64,000 nt of DNA from NCBI GenBank assembly GCA_030295235.1, contig AP026162.1, forward strand, positions 310,001 to 374,000, in the 5' to 3' direction. Below, in pieces: positions 54,437-64,000 of the stretch. The number at the start of each line of letters is the position of its first letter. The stretch's first letter is position 1. A model generated the notes under the pieces. The model did not search any database. It saw only the letters and a list, made by a program, of their open reading frames with translations, and was not told where the DNA came from. The position numbers were made by a program, and so were the translations under genes. Source of the stretch: Fistulifera solaris. Its lineage: Eukaryota; Bacillariophyta; Bacillariophyceae; Naviculales; Stauroneidaceae.

Positions 54437-56761
54437 ATGGCTTCTACCGACCCGCTTCCTACAGTTACCTCCGATGTTGATTTACAACAAGGCAATGAGG
54501 AAAGTGGCGATGCGCCGTCGGGCTTCATCTTAAAGCTCTTTCAAATGGTTTCGGGACCCGATGAGATCATATCGGTAAGTTCTATACTTCTTTGGCGATT
54601 CCGTTCGCCAACTGTGACAATTCGTATCGTTGCGGCATCTATGTCTATCGAATTTGTGAAAGGTTTTGTAAGGCGTGTACTATTTTAGAAGTTTGTGGCT
54701 ATCGAAAGGATTCCATTTTCCGGTATTTGGCATTTGTTCTTCACTGTGACTATCGGCTTTCCCATGCGTCCGGAGAGTTCCCATCGGACCCGTACATGCC
54801 GATTCCATCCACTTTTATGATGAAGAAAAGCGGCGGGAGGAGAAGCATTGGATTAAAGGAAGAAGTGGTGCATTTTTCTTCGTCGCGGCATCGGAATGGC
54901 CGAGAATGCCTCGTTTTCTTTGGAGGAATCTTGAAAGATCCAGGGCAGCTTCGCTCGGGATTTTCGGCTGAAATATCAATGACGGTCCATTTCCGATTAT
55001 CGGATAAGTGGGAAGAAGTTTTTTCAACATTTTCGTTGTTGCCAGAGCGGCGAAACCGCCATGGTCCCTGAGGCTGGGTCGGAGGACATTTTCTTCCGTG
55101 AAAGAAAATTTGCATTCAAATTTCTCCTTTGGATCGTACACTTCAATCTAGTCTACGAGTGCCGGTTCCGATGCGCAGGCGATCTTTTGCTTCGACTTGG
55201 AGAGTACTTTTCCCTTCGTTGAGTATCGAATCTTTTCCAATCCGCGTGGAGGCTGTGTGAGGCTCCGATGCGTTGGTTTTTCAGGTTATGAGGTGTCCGC
55301 ATTTTGAATTTCGTGACGTAATCGGATTACAACCCGATAGTATGACGTCATGTTCTTTGTCTCAGAAATTGTCTTTCATCTCATTTTTTCGTGATTTTCT
55401 TCTTTTGAACAGTGGACCCCCAATGGCGACGCCTTTGTCATAGGTTCAGATCTTCACCGTCTTGAAAACGAAACTCTTCCGAAGTACTTCCGACACAATC
55501 GATTCCAATCGCTTGTTCGGCAACTTAATTTTACAGCTTTCGGAAGATTAACCGAGAACGGAACGTGTGGATCTACCAGCACCCGCTGTTTCATCGAGAT
55601 CGGAAGGATGATCTTCACTTAGTCCGTCGAAGAACGTGCCCAGGTCTGGATGGTCGCAAGCAGCGCTTCTCTCGCGTCAATCGAAAGCCTGTTTCACCCG
55701 ACAGCGATGACGACGAGTCCTCCACTTCCAGCACCAGCTCAACTCAGCCGGACAACACTCTCTCGCGGAAACGCGAAGTGTCTGTGGATGATTTCGGGGC
55801 ACTCAAACGCCCTAGAAGAATGCTTTCTCCTCCTGTACACGATGTGTTGGATTACAATCCGCAGGTAACGGTAGATGCTTCGCTGGTGAAATTAACAAAG
55901 CCAACACTAGTAGAAGACCCAGAGGAGAAGCTGGCGCCCCTCGATAGCAAGATAGAAAAATTCGAGATGCGTGAACAATCGCTGATCGTTTCTGAAGTGG
56001 CTGAGAAGCTAGAGCAATTTGCTCGGAAGGCCTTAGGCCGTTCACGCTCACGTCGCGGTAATTCAGGGATCATTACTCCACCGTATGGTAACCAAGGCAC
56101 TCTCACGGCCACCAGCCTCTTGACTTACGATGACGAAAAATTTGAGGAAAGCGACGAAAATAGTTGGAGAGGCAGTTCCTCCTCAAGTTTGGGACTCGTT
56201 TCACAGTCCGAGGTGGGAGAAGACGAGGACGCGTCGTCGGTTACAGAGGCAAAGCCCGTAACACCGTTGCGAATTCGTTCTCCTCCTGTTCGTGACAACG
56301 AAATGGTTGATGCTGTTTCTTATCGTCTCTTGGAAGTGATTCATCCTGAACTTAAGGATGCCTATAGGTCCCACGTCGCTGTTGCCGCATTTTGCATGTC
56401 AACAGCACCGTGCGGCGACGAAGCGCTAGCTTCGAAAATTTTACGCTTGATTGCTTCTTGTAACAATCTCATGTCGGAATTTCAAAACTATCGCGCTGCA
56501 TTGCACCCCATTGTGGAAGGGCCGGTTCCGTCAACGACGCAAGCATTTACACCACAAGCTCGCCCCGTCCAAGGATTGCAAGTATGGGAAAAGAACTCTA
56601 GCCGAAGCGATGCCGTACACGACTTTAAGATCTTTGCCGTCAATTGCATCAACAAATTCTTGGGGGAAGGCGTTCTTGACGACTTTACTGTCCTTTCTCC
56701 ATGCGACCGACTCATCTTGATCCGCACGGTGGATCTGTGGCAGGAGAGTGCTCGTCTATAA
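54437..56761 (+). CDS. Heat shock factor-type transcription factor, two exons (about 495 aa)
   Basis: HSF family, the largest transcription factor family in diatoms. Exon 1 (54437-54574) starts the DNA-binding domain ('GFILKLFQMVSGPDEIIS'). After an 838-bp intron, exon 2 continues 'WTPNGDAFVIGSDLHRLENETLPKYFRHNRFQSLVRQLNFYSFRKINRE...VWIYQHPLFHRD', the recognition helix and wing. The step LNF-YSF needs one T more than the TTTT run at 55529-55532. The rest is an acidic, Ser-rich region, a helical stretch ('KIEKFEMREQSLIVSEVAEKLEQFARKAL') where the oligomerisation coiled coil would be, and a conserved helical C-terminus. It should bind GAA/TTC-type elements, compare the palindrome array at 11766-12398. 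Confidence 0.92.
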
Positions 56762-57774
56762 AAGCTTTACATCAAAACTGCAGTTAGGCAGTGTGTGCTA
56801 GCTATGGTGGAGCTGCGAAAAACCACCATTTATCTAACTACTAGATATAACTTTTTTGTTTGGAGCAAATGCGAAACATAGTTGCTACGGAGTACTATTT
56901 ACATTCGTTCAAAGTTTCGACACTGATAACGGTCTGGCTCTCAGTACAAGTTTCTACTTAGAGTCTACGGCGAGGCAGAATTTTAACGTCGTTTCCTGGA
57001 ATGCGCGTTATTCGTGTGCCTCTCAAAACAATGAGTTGTCTCAAAAGGATGTTTCACGATTCGGCTTCTACTTTCATCAAATTATGGCGCTCCTCATTGA
57101 AGTGATCTGAGGCAACTATCATGTCCATGGGATCCCTAGCAAAGGTTCATGAACACCGCGAGATATTCTTTAAGCAGAACGAGCTTTGTAGTGTCGATTA
57201 CTCGTGGTTCAATGTTGATGGTAGCCTATTCATTCTTGGATCTAGAGTCGCCCAATTTGCTTGACCTTAGCGGCAAGATCAGAAGGATGGCGCGACGGCG
57301 CACCTTCACATTTTACAAATAACAAAACTCCAGTCCTGTTTCTAAAGAATGCTAACCGTAGAATATCCTCTCGTACAGTCTTTTCCCTAATTGTTATTCG
57401 TACTTCATTTGAATGATACGGCCCTTTCGCGAAGGACTTCCATAATGCATTAGTGACTCTATAATAGAAAGTAGTTCCGAAAAGCCTGAATTGAAACGTG
57501 AGAAGAGTTTTTGTCATGACGGAACATTCCGAGCATGACCAAAAAAGTCGACTTGCTCCATGCACGAGCACGACGGATCAAGTGATTTCCGGAATCTTTC
57601 TTGGTCATACATCCTTGAATAGACATCATGGAACATGCACATCACATTCGTCTCACAACATTGTTTGAACTGCTTTCGTTGTAACTGAAATCGCCCTTCA
57701 GGATGACGCTTTGCGCCAGCAGCCTTTCGCCTACTCGATATTGGGCGCACGGTCCTTCCTTTCTTTTCCACGAA
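56762..57774. other. Intergenic, no gene seen
   Basis: 1.0 kb between two plus-strand genes. It holds a TACGGAGTA motif at 56886-56894, 125 bp after the HSF stop. An open frame at 57242-57571 on the minus strand has no family signal. The kinase frame is open to an ATG at 57703. Confidence 0.5.
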
Positions 57775-59022
57775 ATGGAACGAGCCTCCTCTGCCGCAGA
57801 TCCTCTGGAGTTTCCTTTACCGTTGATCGAAAAAGCTGTACTTGAAAAGATTTCGGTGACGGATCATCGTACGCGCTTAGCAACGCCGATCAAACCAGTC
57901 ATTATTCATCAATATTGCCCCAAACGTCGTTTGTTGAATGATGAAGATCGAGCGTATTTACTTCACAAAAAGATTGCCAAGACGGCTTATGGATCTGTTT
58001 ATGTTTGTATTGTACTGAGGAAACAAGAAGTGAATGAAGGCAAAACCACTCAATGGGAAACGACGGAAGAACTAGTCGCCATCAAAATTTCTTCTCTCGA
58101 ACGCATCCGCGCGGCTCGAGGCAAAAGCATGGAAGATCCTATCAAAGAAGCATCGGCTTTGCAATTTGTAGGCAACTATCACAGCAATATTCTTGGATGT
58201 CGCGAAGTTCTGCAGACGGATGGCTACTTGATGGTGGTCATGGATTATTGCCGAAAAGGAAATATGTACACGCGATTACTCGGTTCTTCTTCGAAAAGTT
58301 CAACCAAGGCCACGAAGAAGAAACCGGGAGAAGCGTTAGCACGTGTGTGGTTCCAGCAGCTTCTTCAATGCTTGGTGCATCTGGAGAATAAAGGAATTTG
58401 CCACGGTGACATTTGCTTAGAGAATCTTTTGATTGATGATGATTCACATGCCCTCCATTTGATCGACTTCGGAACTGCTCTTCGTATTCCATACGTTGAT
58501 CAGCGAGATGACGGCGGAGTTGTCGATGCTTCTGAAGGGAGCGTTCGTCGACTCATTCGTAACAAAGGGCGAAATGGTAAACTAACGTATCTCGCTCCTG
58601 AATTGGTGGACAAAATGGACGAGTTTGATGGTTTTGCCGTGGACCTATGGTCGGCTGGAATCATCCTTTTCATAATGTTGGTCGGAAAAGCCCCGTTTGC
58701 GGTGGCGAGTACGTCAGATTACCGCTTCAACGAAATTAGCAAAGGCCGTTTGAGTAACATCATCAACCGTTCGGACCTAAAGATAAGCCCAGAAGCCTGC
58801 AACCTCTTACAAAACATGTTATGGAGAAAACCGGACAAGCGCTTGAATCTTTCTCAAGTTCTTATGCATCCTTGGGTATCTGGTTGTTCCAAGCCGCCGC
58901 CGTACCCTCACTACCATCCCACCGAAGGAGAGTCCCATCGCGCCGTTGACAAGTCGCGCGGTGAAAAAAGTGAAGCGGACAAACGCCGCCGATACTTGTC
59001 GCCGCAAGGATCTTCCAGTTGA
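57775..59022 (+). CDS. Serine/threonine protein kinase, diverged P-loop and HGD loop (415 aa)
   Basis: A full kinase domain in one exon. The catalytic Lys is in 'VAIKISSL', the C-helix Glu in 'DPIKEASALQ'. The catalytic loop is HGDICLENLL (HGD replaces HRD, with Asp and Asn kept), the Mg site is DFGTA, and the activation segment ends APEL. The G-rich loop is replaced by 'KIAKTAYGSVYVCI', so it lacks the first two Gly. 'DLWSAGIILFIMLVGKAPF' and 'RKPDKRLNLSQVLMHPWV' complete the C-lobe, of the CAMK/SNF1-like kind. The C-terminal tail is basic. The start is ATG 57775 (MERASSAADP); an in-frame ATG at 57703 would add 24 residues. The long loop with Gly/Asp/Ser before APE may be regulatory. Confidence 0.85.
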   Translation: MERASSAADPLEFPLPLIEKAVLEKISVTDHRTRLATPIKPVIIHQYCPKRRLLNDEDRAYLLHKKIAKTAYGSVYVCIVLRKQEVNEGKTTQWETTEELVAIKISSLERIRAARGKSMEDPIKEASALQFVGNYHSNILGCREVLQTDGYLMVVMDYCRKGNMYTRLLGSSSKSSTKATKKKPGEALARVWFQQLLQCLVHLENKGICHGDICLENLLIDDDSHALHLIDFGTALRIPYVDQRDDGGVVDASEGSVRRLIRNKGRNGKLTYLAPELVDKMDEFDGFAVDLWSAGIILFIMLVGKAPFAVASTSDYRFNEISKGRLSNIINRSDLKISPEACNLLQNMLWRKPDKRLNLSQVLMHPWVSGCSKPPPYPHYHPTEGESHRAVDKSRGEKSEADKRRRYLSPQGSSS

Positions 59023-59262
59023 AATATGTCTTCTATAGCCGCGAAGCACTCGTATCTCATGGAAGCTTTCCAACAGCCAAGCAAAAGTAACGAATGTCTT
59101 TGCTTGACTCACATAAGTTCCGCCTTTTACATTGAAGAGGCGACATTCGAACGAACAAAAACTTTTTGATTCATTTATATATACTTTGAATCATAATTAC
59201 AAGAGTAGGTTCATATTATATTCATTTAAACTGCGTATTGAACCCAACAAGTGCAAATAAGC

Positions 59263-60419
59263 TTATGATTTGTATACAGGTAGAGAGACTTCATTCAATC
59301 GTTTCCAGGGCGGAGTAAAGGGATCGTTGTACTGTGCCACCGCAAAGACATCCTCTTCATTGTATTTCCATTCCGATTGTTCGGCCAAGTATTTTTGGAG
59401 CTGTGACTTTCGTTGTTCGACTTCGTTCTTGGATGCATATCCCCCGAACATGACGACAGCGCGTACTTCTCCGGGTACGTCTTCCAAACGGACCCCACTG
59501 CCACCCAAAGGTTCAGGTGCCGTTTTACCGCCGTTCCAGTAGGCAGAAGGCAAAACAAACGACATGGTTCTGTTGTCACCACCAGTCATGAAAACAGGAG
59601 TAGTCATTTTCATCGCTTGCTGCTCTTTGTTCTTTCCAAAGAGATATCCAGCCAACGAACCAAATGCTCTCGAACTCGGCTGTTCAGGGCTCGCCACTGC
59701 TTCATCGGTCGCGTTGTTCACGGGTCGAGTCGTCGAAACACTCACCGAACAAACACGAAACGGATCGTATTTCCGAATTTCAAAATTCGACTTTTGTTGG
59801 AGCACTGTGTATTGGGGTGTCTCCAGATCTGCCGGACGACGCTGCACTAGATCTTTGGCATTGACTTTGGATTCTTGACGCGCCTGTTTCTCCAATGATC
59901 GAATCGCAGGTTGTCGCTTGACATCTTCCCCGGCAAGACTCTGCAACAACAAAACGAAAGCTCGTCGTCGTCGACGTTCTCGTCCCTCCACGGTATCGTC
60001 TTCTCCATCATTGACCGTCGGCGTGGTGAGACTGAGTGTACGTTGAAGTGCCGCCCATCGGGATCGTTTCGATACTCGTGCCGTCAGCGGTACTGCCGTC
60101 CAAAAGGGGAGTTTGGTCGGAATGGCTTCCAGGAGATCGTCGACGTAGGCTTGTCGAACGGCCTCACTTTGTGAGCGTAACGTGGCGAGTTCATTGAGGA
60201 GTTCTTTGGCCCCCGAAGGATCCTTCGCTAATGCTTGTTGCAGTCGTTCGACTCTTTGTTCATCTGTAAGAGATACATAAACAGTTGTGGCTGTGGACTC
60301 GGCAGCGATGATTTGATTTTGAAACAGAGACGTCGAAAAGAGTGCTTTCCTTGGCTGATCGCAAAACCCGACACGCCCGAGAGAGCGAAAGGGCAAAGTA
60401 GGAGCAGCACGAAACACAT
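59263..60419 (-). CDS. SOUL haem-binding family protein with plastid presequence (about 385 aa)
   Basis: The C-terminal 190 residues are a SOUL domain: 'TPQYTVLQQKSNFEIRKYDPFRVCSVSV', 'RAFGSLAGYLFGKNKEQQAMKMTTPVFM', 'YASKNEVEQRKSQLQKYL' and a C-terminal 'FAVAQYNDPFTPPWKRLNEVSLP'. SOUL proteins bind haem or tetrapyrroles; in algae several are in plastid lipid globules and eyespots. The N-terminal signal peptide 'MCFVLLLLCPFALSGVSG' is followed by FAISQGK, the diatom plastid motif. It is one base out of phase with the main frame: one A is lost in TTT at 60345-60347 (plus-strand letters). The first in-frame ATG is 60419. The middle 160 residues are helical and unknown. Confidence 0.88.
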
Positions 60420-60794
60420 GATTGAAAGCAAATCACAACCGATATTACACTGTTATTATGCCTTTGTCTCGAATGTTTGAAAAGACAACTTCACACTTCA
60501 CTTTTGTTACAGAGATGGGGTCCGATCGCTGAATTTTTTTTGAATGACGATGAGTGCTGTGACGATGAGTGACTCACTCAAGCAAAGCGCGCGAGGCTCA
60601 ACAAATCCGGGACTGCCATGCAATCGTGAGAAAAGTCACATACACTTTCAGCTACTGTACCTGGTACCCCCGTGTCGGTCGTGTACCGTGTCGTAGCAGT
60701 ACCGATTGCTTACACAATCAAGGATAGTAATCAAAGTGTCTCATTGTTGCTTGGTGGGAGAAACTAACGATCCGGCTCCTGTCCCCCATAATTA
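60420..60794. other. Intergenic, no gene seen
   Basis: 375 bp between two minus-strand genes. It contains a CTGTACCTGGTACC near-palindrome at about 60656. No gene. Confidence 0.5.
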
Positions 60795-61695
60795 TTACTT
60801 CTTCCTTTTCTTTTTCTTCGTTTTGCCAGCATTGACTGCATGTTCTGTATTCTCTGTTTGGAAACGAGCTATGGCTTCTTTTCGTCTCAATATCTTCAAT
60901 TCTCGTTCTTCCAGTGCTTGTTGAATTTTTCGTTGCTCCTCCATTTGCTTGCCTTCAAAATAATGCAAACATTCTTCTCGAATAGCCGGATCTAGTTGAA
61001 CAACTTGCGCGTCCTCACTGTACTCGCTCTTGTAATAACAATCCAGAATAATGCATGCCGCAGAATCATCCAAAGTACCGTACAGACTGGATTTACTTCC
61101 ACCTCCCAAAGCCAGTGCGGCCTTGGACGTATACCGCTCATCCCACAATACAATGGGAACCTGCGGCCCCAATTCCCGCAAGACACACGCAGCCAGCTCA
61201 TAGCAAAAGTCCATCGTCAAATTGGTTTGCTCGGCCACTGTCCCATTCTTGTGCAACGGCAGACCCACGACAATTTGGGAGGCCCGCTCGAGTTGCGCAA
61301 TGCGAACAATGTTCTGCACCACTTGTGTGCGATTCAAGTCACGCAAAATCGTTATGGGTTTGGGTTCATATCCCACCGTCATGGCGACTCCGGTTTTGAC
61401 CAGTCCGTAATCGACGCCGATGCTTTTCGTGCCCAATAATCGACAAGAGGATTGTGTGACAGCGGCAGCGGCGTCTATGAATCGGTCCGAATCCAGTTCT
61501 TGTTCATTGAATCGATCAATTTGTTGTCGAATGGATGAATCGTCTAGTCGATCAATGCGATTTGGAAGAAATTGTGTGATAGTGACGATGATGTTTGCTG
61601 GTTTTCGAAAAGCGCTTAAATGGATGTAAGGAAAATGTCCACGCATAACAACAAGTCCAAAGGACCGCCAGTATTATTCGCAACCCCCATGCCAT
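60795..61695 (-). CDS. YqgF/RuvX-type RNase H-fold nuclease with targeting presequence (about 299 aa)
   Basis: Putative pre-16S rRNA nuclease/Holliday-junction resolvase family. The RNase H-fold motifs are 'GVDYGLVKTGVAM' (first catalytic Asp), 'QIVVGLPLHKNGT', 'VLWDERYTSKAAL' (Asp-Glu) and 'DDSAACIILDCYY' (Asp). The C-terminus adds a Lys/Glu coiled coil, not in bacterial YqgF, ending in a Lys run. The N-terminus from ATG 61695 is MAWGLRIILAVLWTCCYAW followed by TFSLHPFK, a signal peptide and transit region. It joins the main frame after a one-base gain in TTT at 61561-61563. An alternative start is ATG 61646, in the main frame but without a targeting signal. A plastid role in rRNA maturation is inferred. 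Confidence 0.85.
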
Positions 61696-62512
61696 TGTGA
61701 TCAACAAAAGGTGTTCGTCGTTCTTTCTGTTTCAATGCAATTTCGGTAAAGGTGTTCGTCGTTCTTTCTGTTTCAATGCAATTTCGGTACGCTTTGAAAT
61801 TTTCGTTTTATTGTGCGCGATTTTTTGTGGTGGAACTGCGAATAACCTCCGTTTTCTGAGTTACGAGTACTATGGCCCAAAATGTTGGTTCAAGCAATCC
61901 ACGACTGAATTTAGTCATGATTCTTTATTTTGTCGACTTAGACTGCAACCGAAAGTCCAAGCTTTATTCCAACACAGTAGACTGTACCTGGTAAATGTTC
62001 TGACCAAGATGAAATAAGGGTAGGCACTATTTGCAATGCGTATCTTTGTTTTCTTGTCTCGAAAAGCTTTGTTTTAAAATCCTTGTCACGGTCAACTATG
62101 GGCTATGGGCCAAAGTGTATCTCAACTTTTCCAAGACTGCATTTCAGTCATGAACCATGATTTGGCATTTGATCTCTATGCCCCTCTCTTGTCTCTAGCC
62201 GTACAGTAACTTGGGTAATGGAATGAAGAACGGATACGAGAAGATATTACTGGCTGGGTAACGGTGGTGAGTGCCTGGTACTGATGAAGAACTTTTGCGC
62301 GACAAGGGACAAGGACACCGCCGAGAAATAATGAGCGTCTGTACTTGGTACGCCTCCCCGACAAAATGGAAACAATAAACCGCATACCGGTAAAACCGCA
62401 ACAATAACAAAAAGCGACAAAATGAAACGAGGCCTTCCTTGTAATGTTAATATCCTTCTTTCTCTCATCGTTTGTTAGTTAACTATAAATACAACGTCAC
62501 ATAATTACAACC
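61696..62512. other. Divergent intergenic region, YqgF / protease-like gene
   Basis: 817 bp. Besides the 41-bp duplication, it holds two imperfect palindromes of the GACTG...CAGTC kind at 61903-61916 and 62135-62149, each followed by ATGA. No gene seen. Confidence 0.55.
61707..61788. repeat. Exact 41-bp tandem duplication
   Basis: The unit AAAGGTGTTCGTCGTTCTTT...TTCGGT is present twice, at 61707-61747 and 61748-61788, with no difference. It lies 12 bp upstream of the YqgF start (minus strand), so it should be in that gene's leader or core promoter. Recent, or an assembly duplication. Confidence 0.9.
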
Positions 62513-63920
62513 ATGAGACTCACTCGAACACTACTCGACAAAGCGCGGAGTCTCAAGTCGCTCGCACTTTCGGTACATTTCAAACAACCCGAGTTGGGAA
62601 TGAAAGAATACGAAATCCTTTCGCGAGCGACAGCGTATTTAGTGGCGGTCGATCCTCCTTCCGAAGACGATGACGACGAGTCAGGGCCGTATTCACATCT
62701 GAAACGATCCGAGAAACAACGGGAAGAACGGCTGTTCCAGAATTTACACAAATATTCACAACCTACGGGTCCCGGGCGACAGATTATGGACCTCGGATGG
62801 CTGGAGTTTGTTCCACGTGAAGTGCGTCCTCAAGTACACATTGTGGCTTCCAGTCACGTCTTGGCTCCTTATCTGTAAGTGTCATTCGGAAGTATACATG
62901 CTGCTAGTTCTTCTTCCATTTGGCGAGTCGACGACTCACATTCGCACACATACGCACGCAGATGGCAAGATTATTATCCACAAGAATGGCTGAAGCGAGT
63001 ACGCGCCGAGCACTGTACCTACTCACTCGAAGTTTTCGATCCTAACAAACCGCAAGAAGCTCTGGCGAAATTGGCTTTGAATCGTGACGTGTTTCATCAT
63101 CCGGAAGGACGAGATATTGCTCTCATTCATTTGCAAGAAGAACATTCGTCACTCAAACTGTTGCGGCGCTTGGGTGTTGCCATGCATCGATTGCGTGATC
63201 CCGACAAATTGTATCAAAAGGAGAGGATTTACTGTTTGATGGCTTCGTCGTGTCGGAACGAAATGTAGCGGATAGTGAATCTTTCCGTGCCGCCGCATCC
63301 AAACAAAACAACAATCACAACGAAGACACTCGCGTCTTTTATCCATACACCGAACAAGGCAAATTGGCATTTCATACCAACGATCGCTTCTTTGCTACAA
63401 CACCCGAACCCCTTCCCGAAGGACTGTGCGGTGCGCCCGTTCTGGATCAAGATGGAGAATTGTGTGGGACAGTGGAAGGGATTGTCCCCGTCACGCACAA
63501 AGACCAGCGCTTGGCCGGCAGTGCTGCGTTTCTACCATCCTATATTGTACAATCCTTCATTGATTATGTGGAACGCGGATTGTTGCAGCAGATCATGCCG
63601 AAAGATTTGTTTGACTTGGTGGTGACGGCGAAAAGACCAATTCCATTGGAGGAGGATTCTTCAAAAAAGACAAGGACGGAAAATATACCGGATTGACAGA
63701 TGTGGAAGAAGCCTATGATTCCGCACTGGATACCTTGCAGAAACGATACACCCCCGAAGAATACCAGGCTATTTCGAAAACAATCGAGGACGAACGCAAA
63801 GAAGTATTGGAAATCATGGATAAGGAAGGTGGAGAACTAGACGAAATCATTGCACGTGTTCGAGCCAAGACGCTACAAATAAGAGAAATGGTGATGGATC
63901 AGTATCAAAAGGAAAGATAA
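62513..63920 (+). CDS. Chymotrypsin-fold protein with a Cys in place of Ser (possible cysteine protease), two exons (about 440 aa)
   Basis: Exons 62513-62874 and 62962-63920, 87-bp intron (phase 2). The segments line up with the trypsin-fold triad: 'PQVHIVASSHVLAPYL' (His115), 'EGRDIALIHLQ' (Asp172, as in the DIALL block of trypsins), and 'EGLCGAPVLDQDGELCGTVEGIV' (Cys277 where trypsins have Ser in GxSGGP). 'RLAGSAAFLPSYIVQSFID' closes the barrel. A helical C-terminal tail follows ('LDTLQKRYTPEEYQAISKTIEDERKEVLEIM'). Two one-base losses interrupt exon 2: AAAA at 63216-63219 and TT at 63646-63647. The N-terminal 90 residues are charged with no signal peptide. The protease call is inference; the sequence shows only the pattern. 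Confidence 0.62.
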
Positions 63921-64000
63921 AATTCCCTAGCAAGTAGATTTTTTAATAAGAATATAGCAACACGTTTGCTTCACACATCAATATCGTTTACATGGCCTTG

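Noticed and set aside
54592-55071. 159-codon open frame in the HSF intron
   Set aside because: No domain or start context; the HSF splice that removes it restores a conserved DNA-binding domain.
61697-62017. 106-codon open frame with a repeated FFLFQCNF-type peptide
   Set aside because: The repeat only reflects the 41-bp DNA duplication; no protein family signal.
1-64000. Transfer RNA genes, transposases, retroelement or virus-like proteins
   Set aside because: I looked for B-box-like words and for reverse transcriptase, integrase and capsid signatures in the given frames and saw none that I could support.

Overview
This is nuclear DNA of a compact-genome eukaryote, most likely a pennate diatom close to Phaeodactylum tricornutum. 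The evidence is short GT-AG introns (mostly 58-190 bp), genes packed tail to tail, a heat-shock-factor gene and a copine pair, and several proteins that start with a signal peptide running into a Phe/Trp-containing transit region, the bipartite plastid presequence of diatoms. The species is inferred; no search was run. I count 31 protein genes. I recognised no rRNA, tRNA, CRISPR array, transposon or virus-like element.

Layout. 1-1700: tandem satellite with a duplicated three-unit higher-order block. 1.9-9.6 kb: RAD17 clamp loader, a TPR protein, a cytochrome P450 and an SLC37-type sugar-phosphate transporter. 9.7-13.5 kb: two divergent methyltransferases (NOP2/NSUN1 and a family-16 enzyme) separated by an array of 13 copies of a 17-bp palindrome at about 52-bp spacing. 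13.5-17.4 kb: two divergent copines. 17.5-28.8 kb: UTP12/WDR3, a probable plastid protein, an unknown protein, PP2A activator PTPA, a dimethylglycine/sarcosine dehydrogenase and a small Tudor-like protein. 30.4-42.9 kb: a secreted Cys-rich protein, topoisomerase II, a secreted M43 protease, an NTF2-like protein, a SAM/glycine-zipper protein, a transglutaminase-like protein and a secreted substrate-binding-fold protein. 43.8-64 kb: an acidic protein, a Gfo/Idh/MocA oxidoreductase, a plastid DECD-box helicase, an unknown helical protein, an aspartyl hydroxylase-like protein, HSF, a kinase, a plastid SOUL protein, a YqgF/RuvX nuclease and a chymotrypsin-fold protein with a Cys nucleophile.

The genes do not form one pathway. 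Themes are ribosome biogenesis (NOP2, UTP12), genome maintenance (RAD17, topoisomerase II, YqgF), plastid functions and secreted or cell-surface proteins. Many neighbours are convergent with 3-90 bp between stop codons.

Data quality: about 22 one-base frame breaks occur in otherwise well-conserved genes, nearly all in homopolymers and most of them losses. In each case a single base restores a family-consistent protein. I read this as consensus error in the assembly rather than pseudogenisation. Coordinates for such genes span the whole interrupted reading frame, and protein lengths are given after allowing for the single-base errors.
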